NCBI RefSeq assembly: GCF_028453695.1
Contig: NC_135773.1
Coordinates: 13,020,001-13,084,000 of the forward strand
DNA: 64,000 nucleotides
Source of the DNA: Augochlora pura
Lineage: Eukaryota > Arthropoda > Insecta > Hymenoptera > Halictidae
Reading direction: 5' to 3'
A model generated the notes under the pieces. It saw only the letters and a list, made by a program, of their open reading frames with translations. It was not told where the DNA came from and made no database searches. The position numbers and the translations under genes were made by a program. This document shows, in pieces, positions 40,730-51,702 of this stretch (its first letter is position 1; each line of letters opens with the position of its first letter).

Positions 40730-43620
40730 CGCTTGGTCCGATTATATTTCAAATCGTAACTTCGCTAAGTCACTTAACTGAGCGATACTGAAGTTGTTAC
40801 AAGGTGCGATGTACATAATAGCGGTGTTGTTAGTGAATGCAATATAGGTTAGTAGAATCCGTAGCTGAGTAGCTGGTGCAAATGTTATGCACGCAGCTGG
40901 TGCGGTAATGCTGCAAAATTCAATGCAGAGTTTACTTGAATGGACCGCAAATTTCTATACTGAATGAAAATTTTCTGTGGCAATTACGAGACGGAAGGAC
41001 TAGATGGGAATTTCCTCCCGTCAAAGATACATCAAATTGGAGTCTATTGATGGGTTTTTGGTACGTGTGCTTCTACCGTTTAATTACTGGACCGCGGATT
41101 TTATACGTTTACGATCAAATAGAAACATATACTATATAAGGATATTTTTACCTTGATTTTGAATTATCAGAATAAAATTTATTCATCTTTCTTGTTTGAG
41201 AACATCTGTTTAATAAGAGATAAATAACTAAAAGCAGTGTCTCGAAAATCCTGGATCAAAATTGACCGGGACATCGGCGAATTTGCTCGAATTTCAATAA
41301 TCCGTTGGAAAAATAGCAACAAACAATGGGCTGGGGAAATACTGTGAGCACACCTCGTTTCAGAGAATTTTTGAAACTGTGTCGTCGACGCAGCTATAAT
41401 TCGATAAAAAAACAACGCAATCCGATACGTTCCCGTGTCCATTTCGAGCCTCCGTAATTAACCTACAATCGCAGAAAAAAGGTAGTGTTCGAATCAAACG
41501 GCCGGTGTAATACGTATCGCGTAATTCGAACGCGAGGCCTGTACACCGGGAGCACCGCCCATCCTTTGTTAACTCGCAAACGCGCAATAACAGGAAATAC
41601 GTATTCACGGGTCTCGTGCATTATTACGCAACAATTTGCAACCTATATGGGCCATATCATGGGCAATCGCCTGCAATTGCGGGACGGTGCAACGCTCCGT
41701 TGACTTTTAATCCCTCGTAGACGGACAAGTGTGTATACGCACAAAAACAGTCACGGTGCTCTGCTTCTGATCCTTGCACATATTACGCGATTAATTATCT
41801 TCATCATCGTTCCATTTTGCCTTATTTCCCTATTCAAAGAACCACAGTACCGTACCAATGAAACCTGGAGTCTTTAAATCCGAATTTTCATCTGCAAGTG
41901 GACTGCAGATTTTTACGTGAAATAAATATTGTCAACATCTGTCGCCAAATATCGGAATAACTTAGATGTTTCGTTCATTCTCCAATAATTTTAATTACAT
42001 TTTAGTGTCTACATTGGTCAATTAATTGTTTCATCAGATCATTCTGTATTATAATTTTCACTAAGGGATTCTTCCACTTCCATAAGAACTGACAATTTTT
42101 TGTGGAGATTATTAATTTACAGTAATTTGATTTATATCATAATTTACTTAATAGTCATTCTTCATTCCGCCTTAACACAAATTGCTCTATCTAAACCATT
42201 GTTTCTAGTGATGTCTTAAAATATCGGTCAAGTGAAAATCCATCATATTTGTTAAAACTGAAAATTCTTTGTAAGCAGTATTCGGTTTTGTCACATGTGA
42301 CAATCGAATTTATGGACATGTTACATTCTTGGCCACTGGAGTGCACTCAGAAGGGACATTCGTAACGTTTCGTTGCTGAATCCACGCTACAATTGCACAC
42401 TTTCTTACCAACACTTCATAAGTGACACCCCGAGGCCAAGCCATAGAAACTTTTCTGTTCCCTTGTTCGTTTCCTAGGGCTCTTTGTGCGCCCAATCTGA
42501 CGATGCGACGAGGACCGTTTCTCTCGTGAAAGTGACATTTAAGAGTATCAGGGAACATTCGTCGCGATCCTTCGAAGGTCCCTGAGAGTCGTGACAGTTT
42601 CGAGTAACGAGCAGCTGAAGGAAAACCGAGGCCGGAAATTGGGAATGTAAGAATCGCGAGTCACAAGTCCTAAGAAGAAAACGGAGCACGGAAATTGAGA
42701 GTATGAGAGCATCGTACAGAATAATCTGCGATAAAAGCTTCCCCCGTCTCGACTTGAACTAGAAAGTAGGATAACAGAAGCTTCGATGCGAACTCATACA
42801 GCCGACGTCTACGTTCGCACAGAGAAAGTATGCGCTTTTATCCCGAATAAGGAGGAGGCCACGATACGAGGACTACACGAGTGAAAAGACTTCAGAGCCG
42901 AGGGGAGTCGAAGGATATTCACGAGGGACCGGCAAGGATGTGCATGGCCCAGAATGTTTTTCCATTAAACTGGACGAAATGAACCTCGTATACTTTAATT
43001 TGATAAACCGCCGCCGAGCAGGAGAAACGAACTTCTATTCAGAGTTCTAAATACGGACATTCAGAGATTGAACTCCGAGCCAAGCAGAAAGAACGAGGGT
43101 ATCTCGGCCTCGAAATACGCTCAAATCAAACTGAAATTTTACAATTTAATCCGACGGACCAGTGAAGGACAGATTTTGAAAATCTCTCATAAGCGAGAAA
43201 GTTGACCAATTATATTACACCAAGATAGCAATTGTGCATTTGTAAAACGCTTACAAAATTTCAACTTTTATAAATTAATTATAAATGAAAAGTTTGTTTT
43301 GTAATTCGATAAATTCAGTAACGAAAAGCATTTTCATACATTTCTCTGATTTTGCAAAGAACTCTCTCTGCATTGCATGGAAATTTCTCTAAAGCTATCC
43401 TTTTTAAAATTTACGTTTAAATCACGCGAAATATATCATATTCAAATTAAAATTTTGTATTTTAACTTGAATCGTTACTGGAGTGTAAAAAATAATTTTT
43501 ATGCAGTTTCCTGAATATGTAAAAACGAGGAAGTGTATTATATTTAAATTCAAATTTCATATCTTAGCTTAAATAAATATTCCGCAGCAAAAAATAACTT
43601 TTATCTAGCTTCTTCGAATT
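40730..43620. other. No gene recognised
   Basis: AT-rich with GC-richer blocks at 41.26-41.75 and 42.3-43.1 kb. Partial ends of repeat family A lie near 41.09 kb (ccgcggattttatacg) and 41.91 kb (ctgcagatttttacgtg). Confidence 0.5.
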
Positions 43621-43631
43621 TAATCGTTTAA

Positions 43632-43819
43632 CACGTTCACGCCGGCGCGCACCACCGGTGGCCCGCATTTCATTGTGCTATTAGACGATAAAATAATGAA
43701 AATTTAACGCATATTCATTAAAAACATTGAATGAATAAATGCCGCCCCACAGAGCAGACTGTGAATTCGGGCGCCGCCTCACGGAGAGAACTCTGAAAAT
43801 CGGCCCCGGCGTCAACGTG
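43632..43819. mobile_element. TTAA-flanked miniature element (piggyBac-type), 188 bp
   Basis: TTAA at 43628-43631 and 43820-43823. The left end CACGTTCACGCCGGCG and the right end read inward CACGTTGACGCCGGGG match at 14 of 16. The ends are GC-rich, the middle AT-rich, and nothing is encoded. Confidence 0.8.
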
Positions 43820-43829
43820 TTAAACTTGA

Positions 43830-46400
43830 CGAGATTCGGTACATGTAAATGAAAATTTTAGATTTTCATTCAATAAACTGTTGATCCGGATTTTATGAGT
43901 TAAACAACCGTTCAAAGTTTCCGAATCGAACCGGAATGGAACGACGGCGACCGTTCCTCGAGCCACGCTGCAATTGTCCTCATTTAAAAAAGTCAAGTTG
44001 AATCCGGGTATAATTAAAAGCACTTGCGTACGGGCTGAATAACAAGCACGTAATAAATTAGCCTAAGCAACTGACGCTGCAGACGCAACAATTGCCCGGA
44101 ATGAAAACGTGACCTTCTCGTTATTACAGAGTAAATCCTCTGAATCATCGACTAAACATTACGCGCGACCGCGGGAGTGATGTATTATCTGCGGTATAGA
44201 AAACGTCGGGAAGTTGACGTTGTATACGTACATCTTATTAGTTACCGTAAACAATCTCCCATTCCGCGTGTAAATTTGAAATTGTACTACATATTTCTTG
44301 CATTTAACAAAATAGACAAATATTGCCAGCGTTCTATAATATTTTTCAAGATTAATTAAAGCTTTCCTTTTCTAGAATAACTCTATAATTTTAATGATTA
44401 GATAACGCTCTCATCCTCAAAAAAAAGTAAAAAATTGAAGTAATTTATTGCGTAATAAATAAACGCGTATGATAGTTTATTCAAAATTACGAATATGACG
44501 GGACGAATACGATTGAAGGAACTAAGGGTCAAGAGCAGAACATAATAAATAGCGATCGGTTAAACAGAATCGGTGATTAATAATTAATATCCCCTTCTGG
44601 TTCGCAGGGTCGTTAGAATCATGGTCGATGAATCGTGTCCGCATATTAAATCGCATTCAGGAATTTATTTATGAACACATGCATTTGCGATTATGCTATA
44701 TTCAGGAAACTGTTTAGTCCTATCCCGTTTCGAAAACAGTTTCGAACCTTTCGCTCCGCGCCGCACCATGGAGTGCTAAAAAAAGGATCAGAAACGGTGC
44801 TAATAAATCAATAATCTGCCTGTAACACGGATTGTCGCCTTTAATTATTTAACGCACGTTTTAGGTGTCTACCTAATGACAATATGAAATCCTAGGAGTT
44901 CTGCTTTCTGTTAGTTTAACCTCGAACCGTGAAGTGAACGTAAGGATGGAGTCAAGGACTGTTACGATGAATCGAAGCCGACCTTTCCCTTCGTTTTTAA
45001 ATAACACAATGCTTTTTTTATCGTTTGATACGGTCGATACGATAACATCGATAAGAACGACTGAGCTAGATTTACTGTTATTAATAGGCTTCGGATATTT
45101 ATGCAATTCAAATATGTAAAATAGAAATAAATAATATTTCGCCATTAAAGGTAACACATGCTGAACAACGTTATTCAAGGTTATTTCAAGGTCGAGGAGG
45201 TTAAAAAGGAAAAACTGTTGACATGCCTTCATTGGCGCAGCCTTCAAACTATTTCAATTTTGTTTAAAAGGGAAGCTCAAGTTGAAAATTATCCGCGTAA
45301 CAATATATACAAGCCATATAATATTAATAATAAATGTAAAGTAATTGATGTATTGAAAATATACTGCGGTTATTTGACATTTGCCAGTTGGTCATCGTGA
45401 TAATGATTCGGAATACAATCAGCTAAAAGCATTCTGAATCAACAACTTTCAATCAATTGAACTTAATTTATAAACGACAGATATATCTCATTTGAGCGTA
45501 AATATCAAACACAATCTAATTCCATACTACTTTGATGAAATGACTATTTCAACTTCTTATATAGTAATAATAAAAGTAATAAAAGTAATAATAGTATTAT
45601 ATGCTAAAGGAGTAATTATTAATGTGCCTATAAGAGAACTGTACTAAAAACCCAATTATTAATGACTCTAACAAAAATATAATTTACATTAAGGAAACAT
45701 GCATTTATATTTTACATACGGCCTTGAAAACCCAATGTAAAATATATGTGACAGTATTACTAAGTAAAATAATGCGAAATAACAAAAGCTGATGCAACCA
45801 ATTACGAGAAACACGCTTCCTACTTTCCAATCGAGTTTCAAAAACACTCGGCAACCCTTACAATCGTTCGCAATGAAATAATCGTTAACATGCCAAAAAG
45901 CGAGAATCCTGTAATCGAATCTCAAATGGTCTAGTGACTTCTAGGTCAACCTGTGCATCCGATACACTTGTCATCGAGCTCCAACAAAACCGTAGCACTC
46001 TTATTCAATAGACCATTTGAAATCCGAATACAGGATTCCCGCTTTTTATAGGCTGACTAACGATTATTTCAACGCGGACGTCTGTGACTGTCATGCGTTT
46101 TTTGTACCTTGATACCTCATCATCAGGATCAAAAAAGCAAACCGTCACCACTTGGCAAATGTTCTTGTGTAACATATATTCTAGAAACTGAAACATCAAA
46201 TTATTGTACGCTAGATTTTTGTAATAATATTATATGAAGATTTTAATTCTGTTCAAGCTAAAAATTTTAATAGCAAAAATTCTTTTATATCGCACTCATT
46301 GGAACATATAATACATCAAAATCTCTTTTTAACAAGTACACGCAACGAATTCCAATGTAGCTGATAAAAAACTGAAATAATCATCAGCAATCTCACAAAA
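43830..46400. other. No gene recognised
   Basis: AT-rich. A 124-codon minus-strand frame (44873-45247) has no recognisable domain and a plus-strand frame overlaps it. A run of (TAATAATAAAAG)-like words lies near 45.56-45.60 kb. Confidence 0.5.
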
Positions 46401-46424
46401 AGTCGGAATACTGTTTCCGTTTTA

Positions 46425-47420
46425 ACCGTCCGCAACGTTGCCAGCCGTTCCCGCCATTTCGCAAATGACCGGTAAAACCCGACCGTTTACCGCAGATCGC
46501 GACGCGACACGAACGTGTCACGAATGCATTCGGTCACGGCTCGACAGAAATCGTCAATTTCCGTGAAGCTCAGTGGGAGGCTCGTTCGCGATCTCCGCGA
46601 AACGAATGCTCAAACATTCGTGGATCGTCGCGACGGCAAGATCGCGTGACAGCAGCGATCCGCGTTTGCAATCTGTCAGTCGTGACCAGATCGTTTTCGA
46701 GATCACAGAACGAAGACTCACCTCATCGATCGTTGTTGCCTATCGTCCGGACCGTCTCGTAGTCAGCTGCTCCTCGTTCTTCCTCTGTTTCTCTCCATGT
46801 CACAGCTATGCGTGCTCGAACGTGGCCGTTCCGAGCGGCGATCACCGCCATGACACACGGGCCCGTGTTCCCGCGAATCGTCGCTTCGGAACGAACATTT
46901 CAACAACGATACACTACTTTCGTCCGGGCACACATACTCGCGCGACATCCAGCGGGATCTTTTTCGACGACCGGCAATGGCAACAGGTTTCGGACACGGT
47001 TTTCTGAACGCCTGCCTCGTGACACGCGACGGCCTGTGTTATTGTTTATTGTTCGCGGATGGGGCACACGCATGCACGCCGCGGCGCGTCACGTCAACTC
47101 GCCGACTCTTTTCTCCCGTTCTCCTCGCGGCCTGACTCTATTTCGGTTCACTCTCTCAGGTAACAGAGGAGGGACAGTCTCTGACGCTCGGACGAATGCT
47201 TGGCGACACTATTAACCGAGCTTAAGGACGACCACTGTACCCCGAAAGAGAGTAACGAAGAGAAACGAATGGGGAAGGCAAGGGAAGGAACGAGACAGAA
47301 CGCGCGAGACTCGAGCCAACCGTCTGCCCATTATAAATAGTTGCAGTCGCTCACTAGCGATGGGAGTAACACTCTCGCGACCACCAGGTGGACTCGCGGG
47401 ATTGTTACCCTTCGATACGA
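46425..47420. promoter_or_regulatory. GC- and CpG-rich island, candidate promoter or 5' exon region
   Basis: About 1 kb that is clearly GC-richer and denser in CG dinucleotides than its surroundings, with long but featureless open frames (144 and 135 codons). Near its right edge there is TATAAATAG at 47332-47340 followed by GCTCACTAGC; the TATA-to-TCACT distance (about 21 bp) is short for a classical pair, and on the minus strand the same site fits a MEF2-type CTATTTATAA. No adjoining coding exon was recognised, so this is a suggestion from composition only. Confidence 0.3.
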
Positions 47421-47571
47421 CACAAACAATGGCGGGAAGTTCGCTTAAACCTTGCGAATCACATATGTAATTTTTGAAAATGTTTTAGACTCCCTTTCGA
47501 AAGCAAAGATGCAAATGTACTTATGCTGACTTTTGTTTACGTAAATGTATGAACTATAACTTCTTAATTAT

Positions 47572-47780
47572 CTTATAAATAGACTACGGACTTTATACGT
47601 TTATAGCAAAATTGAATGGATTCAATTTAAAAAAAAAGAGTAAGGAAAAGATATCAATGCATTACGTTTAATCTGTTTAAATGATTAAAGAAAGAGTAAA
47701 CTTGCTGTACAGTTCCTATTTTTTGCAATTTCTACAGACAATTTTTATTTCGCATAAAAAGCCGCAGACTAGTTATAAGA
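47572..47780. mobile_element. Inverted-repeat element, family A copy 2
   Basis: Left end: cttataaatagactacgg then actttatacg. The right end read inward is tcttataactagtctgcgg then ctttttatgcg. It shares attttcgcat-type ends with the copy at 4.8 kb, including atttttatttcgcataaaaa at the right. No coding potential. Confidence 0.6.
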
Positions 47781-47789
47781 ATCACAATT

Positions 47790-49880
47790 TTCATTTGGGG
47801 CGTTGGAACGTGTCTCATTATGTCAGCTTAAAAAAGAACATTCGACTCTCATCAAACGATGAATACACAATGGCGTAATTTATCTTTGATGCAAAATATC
47901 TTGAATAAACAAATTTCTCTATATAATCGCGTGATGAATGTTTTTTAACCTTCAATGTGAACGTCAAACGTACCTGTCATATGTCAACCCCAAGCTATCC
48001 TCACCACGTCACCTTTTAATCACGAAATTTATTCACGCGCCGCGAGAGAGATCCTTATTTAACAACGTGCTTGCGGATACTAAAATCATTAGATAATTTA
48101 AAAAGATGACACAGAGGGCAGCTCATTGAATCACGTGACCGTTCCTCGATTGGTCACTTCACACTGGTCAGTTTGTTCTTGCTCTCGAGTCGAAAGAACA
48201 ACGTGTAACAACTCTTTCATTCTTCAAAGAGAAATATTGTAGTGAATAAATCTGCGACAAGGCAACTAATACAATTTCTCGTTTCCAATTCTCGAACTTG
48301 TTATCATTCAAGGAAAATATTACAATAGAACCATTGTACTAAAGAATTCGGAAGAATTATAAAAAAGTTACAGAAAGATTTTCCTTTTCCAGAAGATAAT
48401 CTTGCCACAGGCAGTCAAGTATCGTTCGAAGTTGAACAAATAAAACTACGGAAAATATACATGGTGCAATATGAGACGTGAGTAAAGAATTTTGCTTACC
48501 GATGAGATAAAAATTTACGTATGCAGATTCATTCTTACTTGCATATTACGCAAAGTTTACCAATTAGAAGTCATATCCTTCGATTTGTGTTGAGGCTTCT
48601 TAGAAATAGTTCGAAAATATTTATTTTGATTTCGCACGAAGTTCGAGGACTCCTGTAGTACAAATGAATACACTTACTTGTGTCTACATAGATAAAACTG
48701 ATACAAATATAGGTACTGATCTTTGTCTATTTATACAAAATTATTTACAAATGTAGAAATTAGACATCTAACCCTGATTCCAGGTTGGTGGTACTCAGTC
48801 TCAAAACCAGTAAATAAAAAATTCGGAAACACGTAATATTTACTCATCTGCATTAAATAAATAAATGTAATACTACTGCCTTCCTGTTAATAGATTTTCG
48901 TAGGAAAACTTAGACGAAGGAATACTCAAAATTCCAAATGTTCACATACCTTCGAACAGCTTTGCACACGCATTTGATAACCCGCGAGGCAGGAACATGT
49001 GCAGGAACAATTGTTCTTGAACGTGAAGCATCGAATCGGTTCCGTCACTCGGCGCTGGGTAGGTCGGAGCGAGACGAGTTGAAAGGGGAAAGAGAGAGAC
49101 AGATTTTACCGACGGAAGTATGGCCGTGGGAAAGAGAGAGATAGTAACGGAAACCTGCCTAGCGTTCTCTCAATCACCATGGTTCGCGTCATTGTTCCGC
49201 CGCTGAGGCTTGCCTTGAATTTTAACGGCCCGCGGTCCTACATGTAGATTTGTATGATTTCCTTTCAACAGATGGCGTTCGCCAATTTTTCTATCCCGCG
49301 TTTGAGGGAACAATGAAAATATTCACAAACGCAAAACGTTCACACGATACTCTTAAAAAGCTGAACAACAATTATTTTGTAATATTTGTAACTCATAGTT
49401 TACAGTTAACAAACCATGAAGGAAAATAAGATTACCTTAGCGACTGTTCGAAACGTTTCTTTCTTGGAATGTTCGGTAGCCTCCCTCGCTTCAATGTTTT
49501 AATCAGCATGATTAGACAGCGTACGACACAACTATGGCCACTTAATCAAGAACTTCGAAATATATCTATTGAGTACGAAATCTGCAAAGATACTAGCATT
49601 CTTGTGACTATCATTAAACGCCGACGCAGTGTTGCTTATTTTCGAAGCGGAACATTTGCTGGCAACATCTGAACGTCTCGCGCCTGTTTATAAGTTTTTG
49701 GCGCGAATCCGAGGTGTCGTTACGTTCGCCGGATATTTGCAGAAGGTTAATAAATCGATCGATATAGCACTATTATATCGTACTTGCGATTAGTCGATTG
49801 TCACACCGGTGTATTCTTTTTTAAGCGACTAGAACAAACTGTTTTGTAAGCGATTAAAGAGAAATGTTACTGTTATTAGA
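47790..49880. other. No gene recognised
   Basis: AT-rich with a GC-richer patch at 48.95-49.25 kb. Frames under 70 codons without features. Confidence 0.5.
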
Positions 49881-49888
49881 TTGTTTAA

Positions 49889-50209
49889 CCACTTCGGTAC
49901 GAGCGTCGACTATAGTCGACGGCCACAGATGAACACGCACAGCCGAGTGTCGACTATAGTCGACGGCCGTGATATGAAAGCACACGGCCGAGCATCGACT
50001 ATAGTCGACTATAGTCGACTGCCAAGAACTTTTGCCTTATCTCTACAATTGCAGTGTTTACGTCCAGAAATACACATAAATAAGCTTTTCTCGTCAAAGA
50101 TCTGTAAAAGAGCAAAACGGATTCACTGTCGATGCACGAAGTAGCATGCGAATGGTGAGTGCCGGCTGTGGGCACAATTTCGTGGCCGATGCGCGCCGTA
50201 CCGAAGTGG
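49889..50209. mobile_element. TTAA-flanked miniature element with a palindrome array (321 bp)
   Basis: TTAA at 49885-49888 and 50210-50213 bracket perfect 13-bp inverted termini CCACTTCGGTACG. Inside, three tandem units of about 44 bp (from 49901, 49945 and 49989) each carry the palindrome GTCGACTATAGTCGAC or its 14-base core. The first two are at 49905-49920 and 49949-49964; in the third the palindrome is doubled (49995-50018). The rest is GC-richer on the right side. No transposase. The TTAA duplication points to the piggyBac superfamily. Confidence 0.85.
49901..50022. repeat. Tandem 44-bp repeat built on the palindrome TCGACTATAGTCGA
   Basis: Unit plan: cgag(c/t)(g/a), palindrome, then gcc-rich spacer ending in (a/g)gcc. 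Three units, the last with an extra half palindrome so that two cores overlap. Confidence 0.9.
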
Positions 50210-50219
50210 TTAAGAAACA

Positions 50220-50990
50220 TCACCCATCCCTAAGCAGTACGTTACACCGATAATGGGATATCGCATCGATGAAAGATTAAGTGGGGACGGCAAAAATAGA
50301 TCGCATCGTGAAAAGCGTTGCACGATCATTTTTGCGGGTACATGATCGCGTTTCATGGGCGACACGATACCGGCAAGGTTAAGTTCGCCGGAAGTTGTTC
50401 CACCACCCACGATCTGTAAGTTTTAGAACGAAATGCCTTCCTATTTTGCAATTATACACCATTATGTACTTCCTCACGATCGATACTGATCTCAGGGGGA
50501 ATAAATAAAATTTTATCAAAAGAACTGAGCGGAAATATTTTATCTACGGATCTCTTGCAACCGTCATTAAAAATTTCCCGGCGAAACGGAAAATAAATGT
50601 TGAAATAATTCTTACAAGAACCATATTTACTACGTTCATGGCCTTGAATTGGCACAATTTTCAAAGAATTTTTCTTATAAAATTTTAATCCTTTCAGTAA
50701 TCCGCGAAATTTAATAATCTGAGTTTAAATTGTCTATCGTCTTTCTCTATTATTAAATGTTTGTAATATGTCAATTTAATGAATACTAAATAAAGTTGTG
50801 TACAGAACATTTGATTCAAACATGATTAAACTTTTAAGAAAGGTTATTGAGCAACATGCACGTGTTACTGTCACGGGCTAGTCACTTAGGGAATGAAATA
50901 TGGTGGATGTTCAGTTGATCCTATTCATCTGGTACATGTCTGAACATAACGAGACACGATCCCCTACGGTCTCCAGGAACGCTGGAATTG
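50220..50990. other. No gene recognised, downstream of troponin T
   Basis: Mixed to AT-rich spacer between the miniature element and the troponin T 3' UTR; short frames only. Confidence 0.5.
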
Positions 50991-51021
50991 TGTAACAAGA
51001 CGTCGTTATACGATAAACCGT

Positions 51022-51027
51022 TTTATT
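51022..51027 (-). terminator. up: Candidate poly(A) signal of troponin T
   Basis: The minus strand reads AATAAA here, 392 nt after the TAG, inside attaaaataaaacgg. It is the nearest canonical hexamer I saw after the stop, giving a 3' UTR of roughly 400-420 nt. The actual cleavage site needs transcript data. Confidence 0.5.
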
Positions 51028-51061
51028 TTAATAACGTGTGTGAGTGTATTTTTGTACAATA

Positions 51062-51130
51062 TCATAATAATAATTATAGTAGCAATAGAAGTAGTAGAAT
51101 AATAGTAGTAGAAGTAGTAGTGGTAGTAGA
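51062..51130. repeat. Degenerate (AAT/GTA)n trinucleotide repeat in the troponin T 3' UTR
   Basis: The plus strand runs aataataataatt, then agtagcaatagaagtagtag, then aatagtagtagaagtagtag. In the transcript this is a C/U/A-rich (UAC/UAU) tract. Confidence 0.8.
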
Positions 51131-51418
51131 ACAGCTGGTAAGTAGTAACAGCGTGTTTCATCTTGCCGGAATCCTCGCCGTTATGGTGAGGGTCCTTCGC
51201 GGAGAAATACAGCGCGCAGGCGTCCGACTTCCGGTGTCGAACTTCCACTGCCATAACGGTAAAAGGACCCATAACGATGGGATTCTGGGACAACGGCGCG
51301 CCATTATTGCCTCTACTGCCGCCACGACTATATTCGATGGTTCGAAGGATGTTTCGAGATTGATTGATGATCGATCGATTGAATTGGTGGTTAGGTGCCG
51401 ATTCGTTCGAGGAGTTGT

Positions 51419-51702
51419 CTATTCTTCTTCTTCCTCCTCTTCCTCCTCCTCCTCTTCTTCCTCCTCCTCCTCTTCCTCTTCCTCTTCCTCCTCTTCTTCC
51501 TCTCCCTCTCCCTCCTTTCCTTCTCCACCCTCCTCCTCTTCTTCTTCCTCCTCCTCCTCTTCTTCCTCTTCTTCTTCTTCGAATTGTGGCTCTTCAAGCT
51601 CCTCGTCCTCAGCCGCAGCCTTCACGTCTTCTTCGCCCTCCGGAGACTCGGGGTCTCCAGGTTTCTTGCCTGGCCTCTCTCCGAACCACTTCGGCAACTT
51701 CG
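51419..51702 (-). CDS. up: Troponin T last coding exon with poly-glutamate tail
   Basis: After a split Thr codon it reads KLPKWFGERPGKKPGDPESP, then an acidic stretch (EDEELEEPQF) and 53 residues of nearly pure Glu up to TAG at 51419-51421. The acceptor is a good tttgtttttgcaaaacag. KLPKWFGERPGKK is the hallmark of arthropod troponin T just before its acidic extension, which vertebrate troponin T lacks. The opposite strand also stays open here because GAA/GAG codons read as Ser/Leu/Phe runs; those frames are artefacts. Confidence 0.97.

Noticed and set aside
46573..47215. 144- and 135-codon plus-strand frames
   Set aside because: They overlap each other in different frames within a CpG-rich island, where stop codons are rare by composition; no domain, and no splice-compatible partners.
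47332..47356. TATA box plus initiator pair
   Set aside because: The spacing of about 21 bp is too short for a classical insect TATA-Inr core promoter, and no gene follows; kept only as part of the island.
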